Assembly (NCBI GenBank): GCA_947624975.1
Contig: CANQMP010000012.1
Location: 1-56,798 of the forward strand
DNA length: 56,798 nt
Direction: 5' to 3'
DNA from: Candidatus Gastranaerophilales bacterium
GTDB taxonomy: Bacteria; Cyanobacteriota; Vampirovibrionia; Gastranaerophilales; Gastranaerophilaceae
The notes under the pieces are model-generated. The model did no database searches. It had not been told where the DNA came from and saw only the letters and a list, made by a program, of their open reading frames with translations. Below are positions 27,264 through 35,599 of the stretch, one piece after another. The translations under genes and the position numbers were made by a program. The number at the start of each line of letters is the position of its first letter. The stretch's first letter is position 1.

Positions 27264-27968
27264 ATGGCAAAAGTTAGTTTACTCGGTTATGATATAGATT
27301 CTTTAAGTTTTGAGGGTGCAGTTGCACGGGCGAAAGAGATTTCGGGGCAGGTTGTGACTATTAATCCAGAAATGATTTCAAATCCCGATTTGCTGGAGGT
27401 TATAAATTCCTCGGAACTCGTTATTCCTGACGGTATCGGTGTTGAAATCGGGTTGAAAATTATGGGACGCAGGTTAAGACGTATTCCCGGTGTTGAGTTC
27501 GCTCACAGAATGATAGAAGAATGTGCAAGTGAAGGGAAAACGGTTGCGTTAGTCGGTGCAAAACCCGAAATCGTTCAAAAAACCGTTGAAAATTTGAAAG
27601 CAGAATATCAAAATCTTGACATAGTCTATGTTCATGACGGTTATTTTAAAAATGATGAAGAAATATTCAAAAGTTTGACAGACTTACAGCCGAGGCTTGT
27701 TTTGTGTGCTTTGGGTTCTCCGAAACAAGAATTTTTTATAAATAAAGTTAAAAAAGATTTGCCGAACAGTCTTTTAATAGGAGTCGGCGGAAGTTTTGAT
27801 GTTTGGGCGGGTGAAGTTTGCAGAGCACCTGAGATTTGGCAGAAAGCAGGACTTGAATGGCTTTACAGAGCAATTAAAGAGCCTGAAAGATTTAAAAGGA
27901 TTTTTCCCGCTTTACCGCTTTTTGTTTGGAGAGTTTTGAAAGAAAGATATATACCGAGAGGAGTTTAA
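27264..27968 (+). CDS. WecG/TagA/CpsF family glycosyltransferase
   Basis: GT26 enzymes add N-acetylmannosamine or its uronic acid to a lipid-linked GlcNAc in the synthesis of teichoic acid, enterobacterial common antigen or surface polysaccharide. The 234-residue protein starts with VTINPEMISN and IPDGIGVEIGLK, then RRIPGVEFAHRMIEE, VALVGAKPEIV, CALGSPKQEFFI, and GVGGSFDVWAGEVCRAPEIW with a C-terminal LEWLYRAIKEPERFKR. All are family motifs. No other glycan gene is adjacent. It abuts the transketolase gene directly, so both lie on one transcript. Confidence 0.93.
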   Translation: MAKVSLLGYDIDSLSFEGAVARAKEISGQVVTINPEMISNPDLLEVINSSELVIPDGIGVEIGLKIMGRRLRRIPGVEFAHRMIEECASEGKTVALVGAKPEIVQKTVENLKAEYQNLDIVYVHDGYFKNDEEIFKSLTDLQPRLVLCALGSPKQEFFINKVKKDLPNSLLIGVGGSFDVWAGEVCRAPEIWQKAGLEWLYRAIKEPERFKRIFPALPLFVWRVLKERYIPRGV

Positions 27969-28796
27969 ATGTTATCCGATAATGAAGTAAAAAATTTGGA
28001 AAATTTGTGCAAATCAACAAGACGTAATATTGTAAAAATGGTCTATAATGCTCAGTCGGGACACATCGGCGGAGCTCTTTCAGCCGTCGAGATTATGACC
28101 GTGCTTTATCACAAAATCATGAAGGTTTGTCCGAAATGGACCGAAGATAAAGAGTTTCAAAATCGTGACAGATTTGTTCTGTCAAAGGGGCATGCATCTT
28201 CAGTTTTGTATTGTGTGTTATCTCAGCTCGGATTTTTTCCCGAAAAAGAGTTAATGACATTCAGGCTTTTCGGCTCACGGCTGCAGGGACATCCCGTTCC
28301 GATATGTCCTGGGGTGGATGTTGCAACAGGTTCGTTGGGACAGGGTTTGTCGATAGCCTGCGGGATGGCACTCGGGCTGCGTATTGACAAAAACGATGCA
28401 AGAGTCTACTGTCTTTTAGGTGACGGAGAATTGCAGGAAGGCAGTGTTTGGGAAGCTTTTATGCACGGAGCTCACGAAAAACTTTCAAATCTTACCGCCA
28501 TAATCGACAGAAACAGACTTCAAATTGACGGATGTACCGAAAATGTTAAGTCACTTGATAATTTAGCGGAAAAAATAAAAGCTTTTAACTGGAATGTTAT
28601 TGAAATTGACGGTCACAATATCAGAGAAATTTATTCGGCATTTGAAAAGGCAAAATCTTCTGATGCTCCGACCGCAATTATAGCGAATACTATTAAAGGA
28701 AAAGGTGTTTCATTTATGGAAAATAATGCAGGCTGGCATGGTAAAGCTCCGAAATCCGAGGATTATGAGCGTGCCATGCTTGAATTGGAGAAATAA
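27969..28796 (+). CDS. Transketolase N-terminal (TPP-binding) subunit
   Basis: Split transketolases are made of two chains; this is the one that binds thiamine pyrophosphate. The 275-residue protein contains KGHASSVLYC, LGQGLSIACGMALG and the TPP motif GDGELQEG with its matching Asn in IIDRNRLQIDG, then NTIKGKGVSFME near the end. The pyrimidine-binding half and the C-terminal domain are absent. In many genomes that second subunit follows directly; here the next gene is a pseudopilin, so the partner must be encoded elsewhere. GAGG precedes the ATG. Confidence 0.92.
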   Translation: MLSDNEVKNLENLCKSTRRNIVKMVYNAQSGHIGGALSAVEIMTVLYHKIMKVCPKWTEDKEFQNRDRFVLSKGHASSVLYCVLSQLGFFPEKELMTFRLFGSRLQGHPVPICPGVDVATGSLGQGLSIACGMALGLRIDKNDARVYCLLGDGELQEGSVWEAFMHGAHEKLSNLTAIIDRNRLQIDGCTENVKSLDNLAEKIKAFNWNVIEIDGHNIREIYSAFEKAKSSDAPTAIIANTIKGKGVSFMENNAGWHGKAPKSEDYERAMLELEK

Positions 28797-28797
28797 T

Positions 28798-29769
28798 ATG
28801 AGAAAGAGAGCATACACACTTGCGGAAGTTATTATTGTTTTAGTTATAATGGCTGTAATCGCAGGAATAAGCATAAAGATTACAAAAGCGAAGCTGGAGT
28901 CTTTGATTTCGGTCAATTACTACACCGCTTATTCAACATTGGACGAGGTTACAAAAGCGATTTTGGATAATTTCGACAAAAAACAGGACGGAAGTTATTT
29001 GAAAGGTGGTTTTACTTTAGAAAGCTGTACAGGCGGACAGGAATGGGATGCACTGAAAAATAAATGTGTTTCTCCGATAAAAACTTTACCTAGAACGGCA
29101 AAGAATTTTTGTGAAGTTTTTGAATCTTACCTGAACACGTCAAACTCATTGGGAGAAAAGATTTCAGGCTGGACTGATTCTTGTTCTTCAACATCTTCAA
29201 TAACGGACAGTACAACGGATTTTAAAAATATTGTTCCCGATATGGTTTTGCGTAACGGTATGCGTTTATATAACCTGAGTAAATCGAATCCGACAGTGAT
29301 TTCGGATTTGAGTAGTGCGCAGTTGTCGTCTGATGAAAATTCGGCGTACTACACAAACGCATCAGGAACCGTACTATATTCGGCACAGAGCGGTTACAAA
29401 GTTTATGTGGATTTGGACGGCGAGTCGGGTGATTCGGAACTCTGGTATGATGTTTATCCTTTCTATATAACTATGGACGGAAATGTTATCCCCGCTTATG
29501 ATATGTCAGCATCAGCCGAAGAAACAGGTGCAAGCAGCAAATTCCATTTATTGACAAATGCGTATGACCAGTTTGTTGAGAGTGATGAAGTAAAAATTGA
29601 GAAAATTCTTAATAACGAATCTTACAAAAATTCCGCTTGCAGAGCTAAAAGAATAAACAGTGATACAAAGTATTGCAGCGGAACTTCGGATATTCTTGAC
29701 AGATGTTCACAGGACGGTCATCAATGTTATATAGAGGCGGTTAGACGGGTTACACTTTTAGGGTATTAA
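28798..29769 (+). CDS. Type II/IV pseudopilin (323 aa)
   Basis: This prepilin has a very short leader, MRKRA, followed by the cleavage region A|YTLAEVIIVLVIMAVIAG with Glu at position 5 of the mature form and a hydrophobic helix to about residue 30. The rest is a large soluble domain with eight or more Cys (for example SCTGGQEW, FCEVFES, TDSCSSTS, YCSGTSDILDRCSQ), probably disulfide-bonded outside the cell. GGAG lies 7 bp before the ATG; an upstream in-frame start inside the transketolase gene is not credible. It overlaps the convergent TOPRIM gene by 20 bp. Unlike the two poly-G pilins it has no homopolymer in its leader. Confidence 0.85.
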   Translation: MRKRAYTLAEVIIVLVIMAVIAGISIKITKAKLESLISVNYYTAYSTLDEVTKAILDNFDKKQDGSYLKGGFTLESCTGGQEWDALKNKCVSPIKTLPRTAKNFCEVFESYLNTSNSLGEKISGWTDSCSSTSSITDSTTDFKNIVPDMVLRNGMRLYNLSKSNPTVISDLSSAQLSSDENSAYYTNASGTVLYSAQSGYKVYVDLDGESGDSELWYDVYPFYITMDGNVIPAYDMSASAEETGASSKFHLLTNAYDQFVESDEVKIEKILNNESYKNSACRAKRINSDTKYCSGTSDILDRCSQDGHQCYIEAVRRVTLLGY

Positions 29770-30724
29770 AGATTTCTCCGATAATTTCTTTGATTTCGGT
29801 TGAAATATCTTCGATTTCCGATATATTCTTTTTCACAAGCTGTGCAAATTCGGCTTTCTTGAACTCGTGCATGCCTCTGTGTCTGAAAAATTCCGTCAAA
29901 AATTCAACATGTGAACCGTAATTTTTTATTTCATCATAGGATGCCGTTGAAATATTTTCGGTTGCATAATTTAAAGTTTTTATAATAAGATTTTCGGGCA
30001 GTAAGTCCTCAAATTCTCCGCTTTTTACCAGATGAATTTTGTCAAAATTCCGTAATTTCGGGGTTAATTGATTAATATTTTCTTTTGCATCATTGTCAAG
30101 CAGAATAAAAATCGGAATTTTCAGACATTGTGCAAAATTATAAAAATATTTTACCACTTGATTTTTTCCGCCTGCCGAAACGATATACACACCGTTTTCA
30201 CTGAAATCATATCCGCAAAGTTTCGCAAATTCAGGCAAAAGAATTTCCTCCGTTATGCCTTCGCACAATATTAACTTTCTTATAGGAAAACCGCCTAAGT
30301 ATTTACTGTCGCAAAGTGATTTTAAAAATTTCAAATTTTCGGGTATATTATCGGGCAAAATTGATACTATTCCAAGGTAATTTATTTTGTTATTAAGCAG
30401 TTTTTCGGTGTTTTTGCCGATAATAAAAATTGAATTTTCATATTCCGCCAATTTTTGATTAATTGATAAGTCGTAATCGACATCCCCAAGCGAATAATTA
30501 ATTATGCTTTCGGCGTAATATTTGAGTTCATCGTAATCCGTTTCATCAAGTTCGTGTTTTTTGAATTTCGGTTCAATCAGGTTGTTTAAAATTATCTCTT
30601 TGAAAACCCTAAGATATTTTATTTCAGGGTGCTTAAAACGCGTCAGTCTGTCAGCGGAAATTATCAGTTGTTCTTTACTTAGCGGTTTAATTTTTAACTG
30701 TTTTTTATGTAACATTTTCTTCAT
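29750..30724 (-). CDS. Solitary OLD-type TOPRIM domain protein
   Basis: TOPRIM domains catalyse phosphoryl transfer on DNA or RNA in topoisomerases, primases and OLD nucleases. The C-terminal half shows KLILCEGITEEILLPEFAKL with the conserved Glu (about residues 155-175), then IFILLDNDAKENI with the Asp pair (about 206-218). That spacing resembles OLD-family nucleases. The ABC-type ATPase that precedes it in OLD proteins is missing; the N-terminal 150 residues are helical and unfamiliar. I place the start at the ATG at 30724 (324 residues) instead of an upstream in-frame codon, because the longer form would run into the divergent gene and its extra residues look non-coding. Function is uncertain; a DNA repair or defence role is possible. 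Confidence 0.65.
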   Translation of the reverse strand: MKKMLHKKQLKIKPLSKEQLIISADRLTRFKHPEIKYLRVFKEIILNNLIEPKFKKHELDETDYDELKYYAESIINYSLGDVDYDLSINQKLAEYENSIFIIGKNTEKLLNNKINYLGIVSILPDNIPENLKFLKSLCDSKYLGGFPIRKLILCEGITEEILLPEFAKLCGYDFSENGVYIVSAGGKNQVVKYFYNFAQCLKIPIFILLDNDAKENINQLTPKLRNFDKIHLVKSGEFEDLLPENLIIKTLNYATENISTASYDEIKNYGSHVEFLTEFFRHRGMHEFKKAEFAQLVKKNISEIEDISTEIKEIIGEIFNTLKV

Positions 30725-30792
30725 ATAGTTGTTCCATGTCGGCAATTTTTTTCTATTTTGTTTTTTTATAATAATAGTGGTAGGTGGAAATA

Positions 30793-32148
30793 GTGTACTC
30801 GTTTGATTTGAATAAATTTCAATACAATAATTATAGCACGGCAAAACCCGTAAAATCTATAACGGTTGAGGGAAAAAAGTGCGAAGATAAACCCGTTGCT
30901 TACGGCACAAATCCGATTATGAGGGAAATACCCTTTAATCCGACGTTTTCGGCATCAAATTTCAGAACGGAACTTATCTCTAAGGCTGAAAAAGAAAAGT
31001 ATAACGCCGTTGTAAGCATGGCGGACAAAGATACAAAAAAACGTCTACACACTTTGTTAAAGACAGGTGTTCTTTTAAATTCTGATTCAAACGACAATTC
31101 CACCACATTGGATAACATATACAAAATAGTTGCAAATCCGCGTGTACAAGGTTTAACAAATGAAAATATTTTGAAAGAAACGGTTATGACGTTGTATGAT
31201 CCGCATGTTATAACTCAGCAGTTCGGAAATATTCCGTCAAAATATCAGGCGAAAGTCGCTTCCATAGCTCAACCTAACCCCGCCGATGCCAATGTTGAAC
31301 ATTCCGGAACTTGCACTGTTTCAAGTATCGAATTTAATATGGCTCAAAAACATCCGGCAGAATTTGCAAGATTTGTTGAAGGTTTAAGCTCCCCCGCAAT
31401 GCAGGTCGATAAAACAATTAAACTTTCAAACCTTGCAGACAGCACTCTTGAAGCCGTTTGGCTTTTGAATGCTTTTGACATGAAGTTTGAAACAAACAAT
31501 TTTAATGAAGCAAAATTGAAATTTGCACCTGATAAAAATGCTATTATCAGAGCTCATATTCAAACCGTTGACAAAGATGCCTCGGAACGCTCATCGGTCG
31601 ATGTTCTCATGCAGTCAACTCTTATGCAGATCGGCTCTCAACAGTCTTACGATACTTTGACTGACAAACGTGCAGGCAAGTTTAATCAAAATGACAAAGG
31701 ATTAATCGAGTTTGAAAAAACTTTCACGGAGTCCGTTGTCGATGATAAAAATAAAATTTCCATGACTTACCAAAAAATTGATGAAAACGCAAAATTAACG
31801 GGCTATGAAACCGATTTTGACACAATAAAAAGACATATAAAAGAAGCTCTCGGCATGGGCGAAAATGTAATCATCGGTTACACTCAGGTTGATGGCACAA
31901 ATACGGTAATTAACGGGCATGAAATTACGATTACGGGAATAAAAAAGGATAAAAACGGAAAACTGATTTTCGTTTGCAACGATACCGACGATGGAATTAA
32001 TAAATCGGTTGAGTACACGGAAGATTTTCTTCTTCCGAAAATTCATCATGCCACGCTGCCTCAGGTTGTAGCTTCAAAAGATATTAAATTAACTCCTAAT
32101 TGGGTTGAGAGTTTGAATAAATACAAAGAAATGAAAAATGCAGCTTAA
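30793..32148 (+). CDS. Putative papain-like cysteine protease (about 451 aa)
   Basis: I do not recognise a named family, but a papain-like triad can be seen. Cys174 lies in HSGTCTVSSIEFNMA at the start of a helix, His376 in INGHEITITGI on a strand, and Asn396/Asp397 in FVCNDTDDG after a beta-turn. The order C-H-N/D and the spacing fit transglutaminase/papain folds. The N-terminal 60 residues are Asn/Pro/Lys-rich, and a helical segment follows (about 60-160). No signal peptide is visible. I chose the GTG at 30793 because AGGTGG lies 5 bp upstream of it; a GTG at 30784 is the alternative. It is divergent from the TOPRIM gene and is followed by a 5'-nucleotidase family gene. Confidence 0.55.
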   Translation: MYSFDLNKFQYNNYSTAKPVKSITVEGKKCEDKPVAYGTNPIMREIPFNPTFSASNFRTELISKAEKEKYNAVVSMADKDTKKRLHTLLKTGVLLNSDSNDNSTTLDNIYKIVANPRVQGLTNENILKETVMTLYDPHVITQQFGNIPSKYQAKVASIAQPNPADANVEHSGTCTVSSIEFNMAQKHPAEFARFVEGLSSPAMQVDKTIKLSNLADSTLEAVWLLNAFDMKFETNNFNEAKLKFAPDKNAIIRAHIQTVDKDASERSSVDVLMQSTLMQIGSQQSYDTLTDKRAGKFNQNDKGLIEFEKTFTESVVDDKNKISMTYQKIDENAKLTGYETDFDTIKRHIKEALGMGENVIIGYTQVDGTNTVINGHEITITGIKKDKNGKLIFVCNDTDDGINKSVEYTEDFLLPKIHHATLPQVVASKDIKLTPNWVESLNKYKEMKNAA

Positions 32149-32220
32149 TCTAATTTAACATAAAACAGTTATAAGGCAAAAAAAATTTTTGACGGGTTTT
32201 ATGATTAAAAAAGGTGAAAA

Positions 32221-33759
32221 ATGAACTTAACGATAAATTCAATAAATAAATACAGACCGCCGGGTTTTTATGCAAATAATTCTCAAAATCAGCCTAAACA
32301 GGTTAAGACCGATATCTTTTATATTGCGGATTTGCACGGCAAAATGACGAATATGGAACGTGTTTGCACGATGTCAAAACTTTTTGATTCGGATAACTCC
32401 GACAGCATAAAGCTTAAACTCTCATCAGGCGACATTTTGCTCGGGTCAAACTCTTTAACCAATAAAGTTGCAAGCAGTTTCTTAAATTGGATAGGTGTCA
32501 GTGCCAACGCTCTCGGAAACCACGAACTTGACGCTACGCCGCAGGCTCTGTCGGAAATTTTATCCGATGCGAAATACAAACTTCTTGCCGCTAACGTTAC
32601 CGTTGCTCCGAACAGTCCGATGACAAATAAAATTCAAAAATCAATGATTCAAGAGTATAACGGTGAAAAATTCGGTATAATCGGTATAGCCCCATCCGAT
32701 GCTCTGGAAAGAGTCGGTACACGTGAATCTCTCGATGAAATAAAAGTGGATGACATTGATACTACTATTAAAAAAGTGCAAGAGGAAGTAAATAATCTTA
32801 AATCTCAAGGCATAAACAAAATCATCGTCCTTTCGCACATCGGTAAAGACTCGGATAAACGACTTGCACGCGAAACGGAGGGAATAGATATTATTCTTGG
32901 CGGTCACACTCACGATTTGTACAAAGATATAAAATCAGGCGACAACCTTCTTACATCAAAATCGGGCGAACCTGTTTTACTTACGCAAATAGGAAAAGAC
33001 GGCGAATATGCAGGTATTTTAAAAACCGTGTTTGACCAAAACGGTGTGTTGATAAAAGCTCAAAACAATGTGGTTAAATCGAGTTTATTTTCAAGAACTT
33101 TACCCTATAAGTATGCGATAGAATCAATTATCGGAAAACCCGAAATAGTTGCGGAGATAAAATCCGCTCCGCCATCGCCTGAAAACAGGCTTTTATCCAA
33201 TAATCCGCACGGAAATTTAATCGTTGATGCAATGAGACATGAGCTTGGAACGCAGATAGGTATTCTTAATGCGGGAAATATCAGAGGTTTCTTCCCCACG
33301 GGTAAGATTGACTCAAGGCGTGTAAACGATGTTACACCGTTTGAAGATAAAATGATGATTTGTTCTCTTTCGGAAAAACAAATCGTCGATGCAATAAAAA
33401 CCGGTGCAAAATCTTTCTTATCCCCCGCAGGTAAACCCGGAATTATACTTGTTTCGGGGCTTGAATACACAATTACCGACAAAGGCAGACTCGTTGATTT
33501 GAAATTCGTCGATAAAGACGGAACTAAAAAAGATATAGATATTAATAATCCCAGTGAAACCAATAAATTCACGGTGGCTTGCGATGACTTTTTTGCCTAT
33601 GGCGGTGATAATTATTTGCCCGTAAATCCAAATCCCGACTACGTGATTAAGAAAACAGACGTCGATAAAAATGTTTATACGGTAAATTATTTAAAAAATC
33701 TTCCTCAGCCTGTTGAAATAAAAGCCGATGACAGAATAAAAATAATTCACGAGGATTAA
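32221..33759 (+). CDS. 5'-nucleotidase/UshA-family metallophosphoesterase
   Basis: These two-domain enzymes hydrolyse nucleotides, usually in the periplasm. The 512-residue protein has the calcineurin-like metal-binding blocks ADLHGK, SSGDILLG, GNHELD, VLSHIG and GGHTHD in the first half. The C-terminal substrate domain has NAGNIRGFFPTGKI and FFAYGGDNY. It starts with an Asn/Pro-rich stretch (1-35) and has no recognisable signal peptide, which is unusual for the family. AAAGGTG precedes the ATG. It ends by overlapping the convergent sigma factor gene by 4 bp. Catalytic residues appear intact. Confidence 0.88.
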   Translation: MNLTINSINKYRPPGFYANNSQNQPKQVKTDIFYIADLHGKMTNMERVCTMSKLFDSDNSDSIKLKLSSGDILLGSNSLTNKVASSFLNWIGVSANALGNHELDATPQALSEILSDAKYKLLAANVTVAPNSPMTNKIQKSMIQEYNGEKFGIIGIAPSDALERVGTRESLDEIKVDDIDTTIKKVQEEVNNLKSQGINKIIVLSHIGKDSDKRLARETEGIDIILGGHTHDLYKDIKSGDNLLTSKSGEPVLLTQIGKDGEYAGILKTVFDQNGVLIKAQNNVVKSSLFSRTLPYKYAIESIIGKPEIVAEIKSAPPSPENRLLSNNPHGNLIVDAMRHELGTQIGILNAGNIRGFFPTGKIDSRRVNDVTPFEDKMMICSLSEKQIVDAIKTGAKSFLSPAGKPGIILVSGLEYTITDKGRLVDLKFVDKDGTKKDIDINNPSETNKFTVACDDFFAYGGDNYLPVNPNPDYVIKKTDVDKNVYTVNYLKNLPQPVEIKADDRIKIIHED

Positions 33760-34406
33760 TAGCCGAATTGACCTTTGGAATTCAGGTATTCTTTTACCGT
33801 GTTGAGAGATGATTGTACGATACGTGTAACACGTGAGGGTGATAAGCCGACCTGACGTGCAATATCTTTAACCTGCATGTTTCTGTAAAATCTGTATTCA
33901 ACAACGGTTCTGTCTTTTGCGGGAAGTTGTGCGATAGCGGCTCTGACCATACGTCCGAGTTCGGTAATTTCCGCACTTTCATCGGGGGTTGCGTGTCCGT
34001 CTTTCAGAAAGTCAAACGGTGAATCGTTATCGCTTGCCGCCGCTGCAAGTCCGTCAATAGAAAGAATTGTTTCATAAACCGCTTCACGGACTTTTGCCTT
34101 TTGCATATCCATGCCTTCAACGGCTTCTTCATCATCGTATTCCTCATCAGGCTTGTGTTTCAGAGAATACCACTTATACCTTATTCTCAATTCGTTTCTT
34201 ATTGCCCATCTTACCGCTGTTGCTATGTATGCGGAATTGTATCTTTCTATCTGCTCAGGGGTTTTGTTTTTCAAAAGCACTTGAACCGCAAGAATACCAA
34301 TGGAAACGAGTTCTTCGTAGTCAACCATGTGGGAAGGTATCCTTCTGTATTCGACTTTTGCAACTCGTTGGACTAAATCTATATATTCTTGAAGTTTATT
34401 TTGCAT
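33756..34406 (-). CDS. Sigma-70 family RNA polymerase sigma factor (possibly FliA-like)
   Basis: The 216-residue protein has region 2 (MVDYEELVSIGILAVQVLL, then YIATAVRWAIRNELRIRYKW), a short acidic linker, and region 4 (IAQLPAKDRTVVEYRFYRNMQVKDIARQVGLS broken over two helices, with SPSRVTRIVQSSL as recognition helix). It sits 37 bp downstream of flhB, as fliA often lies near flhB/flhA, so a flagellar sigma is likely but not proved. I prefer the ATG at 34406 to that at 34412. A TATAAT ends 7 bp before it, so the upstream ATG would fall only 1 bp after the -10 and could not be on the mRNA. Confidence 0.78.
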   Translation of the reverse strand: MQNKLQEYIDLVQRVAKVEYRRIPSHMVDYEELVSIGILAVQVLLKNKTPEQIERYNSAYIATAVRWAIRNELRIRYKWYSLKHKPDEEYDDEEAVEGMDMQKAKVREAVYETILSIDGLAAAASDNDSPFDFLKDGHATPDESAEITELGRMVRAAIAQLPAKDRTVVEYRFYRNMQVKDIARQVGLSPSRVTRIVQSSLNTVKEYLNSKGQFGY

Positions 34407-34413
34407 AATCATG

Positions 34414-34419
34414 ATTATA
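34414..34419 (-). promoter_or_regulatory. -10 box, leaderless start for the sigma factor gene
   Basis: TATAAT on the minus strand (34419 to 34414) ends 7 bases before the ATG at 34406. It decides the start codon, since the alternative ATG at 34412 is 1 base from the -10. The -35 is weak. Confidence 0.55.
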
Positions 34420-34442
34420 AGCTGATTGTATCATACAACATT

Positions 34443-35516
34443 TTATATTCTACCTTTATTTGTAGGATTTTTCAAATTATACACAAAAAGTAAGATTTCT
34501 GCAATCGCTTTATACAATTCGGGCGGAATTTGGTGGTTAAGCTCGACCATTTTATATAAAGCTCTTGCGACGGGTGCATTTTCGATTACGGGAACAGAAT
34601 GTTGTTTTGCGATATCAATGATTTGTTTTGCGATAAGTTCCGTTCCTTTTGCGATAAGCATAGGGGAAGCCATTTCTTCGGCTTTGTATTTCAAGGCACA
34701 GGCGATATGTGTCGGGTTGGTTACGACAAAATCCGCATCGGGTACGGCATCCATCATGCCTCTTTGAAGCATTTGCATACGCCTTTGACGAAGTGCGGCT
34801 TTGACGTTGGGGTCGCCTTCGGTGTTTTTATATTCGTCTTTAATTTCTTTGAAAGACATTTTTTGGTCTTTTAAAAATTTCCATTTTGTTACGCCGTAAT
34901 CGGCGGCAGAGATTACAAGGAACGCTATACAGGCTTTGAAAATAAAATCGGTAATAAGTTTTCCGAATTCAACCATAACGGCAAAATTGTTGTCTATGGA
35001 GGCAAGCATAAGAATGCTTTCAATATGCTCCATATAGACACTGTAACCGATGAAACCGAGTACAACAACTTTGAGAATATTTTTTAAAAGCTCAAAAAGC
35101 GTTTTGACCGACATGATGTTTTTAAAATATTTGGTCGGATTAAGTTTATCGAGTTTAGGCATAAGCGGTGCGGTTGCAACAAGAGGTCCTACCTGAATAA
35201 AATCCGCCATAATCGCTACAAACCACGCAACAAAAAGCACAGGCCCGATAATGAGTGCCGCACATTTTACCGTAACCGTAAAAATATACATCATTCCGAT
35301 ATTTTCCATATGCCCGTTCGGAATTTGTTCGTAAAGCAGAGTGTACATCTGTACGATTTGGTTCCAGATGAAAGGTGCAAGTCCGATGATAACGGAAAAC
35401 AAAATTAGAAGCGAAACAGCGGTGGAAAAATCTTTCGATTTAACAACCTGTCCTTCTTTTCTTGCCTGTTCAAGTTTCCTCGGAGTGGCATCAAATTGTT
35501 TATCTTCATCACCCAT
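34443..35516 (-). CDS. flhB: Flagellar export gate protein FlhB
   Basis: FlhB is the membrane switch protein of flagellar type III export that changes substrate class after hook completion. The 357-residue protein begins MGDEDKQFDATPRKLEQARKE, the signature of the family. It has four membrane helices (about residues 30-220) and carries the autocleavage motif NPTH in DFVVTNPTHIACALKY, followed by the conserved ENAPVARALY. I use the ATG at 35516; a longer frame to 35570 adds unrelated hydrophobic residues. A TGTTATAAT extended -10 ends 7 bp upstream. The other flagellar genes in the window are 30 kb away, so the set is dispersed. Confidence 0.95.
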   Translation of the reverse strand: MGDEDKQFDATPRKLEQARKEGQVVKSKDFSTAVSLLILFSVIIGLAPFIWNQIVQMYTLLYEQIPNGHMENIGMMYIFTVTVKCAALIIGPVLFVAWFVAIMADFIQVGPLVATAPLMPKLDKLNPTKYFKNIMSVKTLFELLKNILKVVVLGFIGYSVYMEHIESILMLASIDNNFAVMVEFGKLITDFIFKACIAFLVISAADYGVTKWKFLKDQKMSFKEIKDEYKNTEGDPNVKAALRQRRMQMLQRGMMDAVPDADFVVTNPTHIACALKYKAEEMASPMLIAKGTELIAKQIIDIAKQHSVPVIENAPVARALYKMVELNHQIPPELYKAIAEILLFVYNLKNPTNKGRI

Positions 35517-35523
35517 TACACAT

Positions 35524-35532
35524 ATTATAACA
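35524..35532 (-). promoter_or_regulatory. Extended -10 promoter, leaderless start for flhB
   Basis: TGTTATAAT read on the minus strand (35532 to 35524) is a perfect extended -10. It ends 7 bases before the flhB ATG with no ribosome site in between. It is back-to-back with the promoter of the MCE gene. Confidence 0.65.
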
Positions 35533-35563
35533 TGGTAAAATTCAAAAATTATAATAATATTAT

Positions 35564-35593
35564 TTGGCAAATCCGTTAAATTTATGCTATAAT
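35564..35593 (+). promoter_or_regulatory. Promoter, leaderless start for the short MCE gene
   Basis: TTGGCA (35564-35569) and TATAAT (35588-35593) are separated by 18 bp. The -10 ends 6 bases before the ATG at 35600, and no Shine-Dalgarno is present. An in-frame codon at 35564 lies inside the -35 and is thus rejected as start. Confidence 0.7.
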
Positions 35594-35599
35594 CGCACT

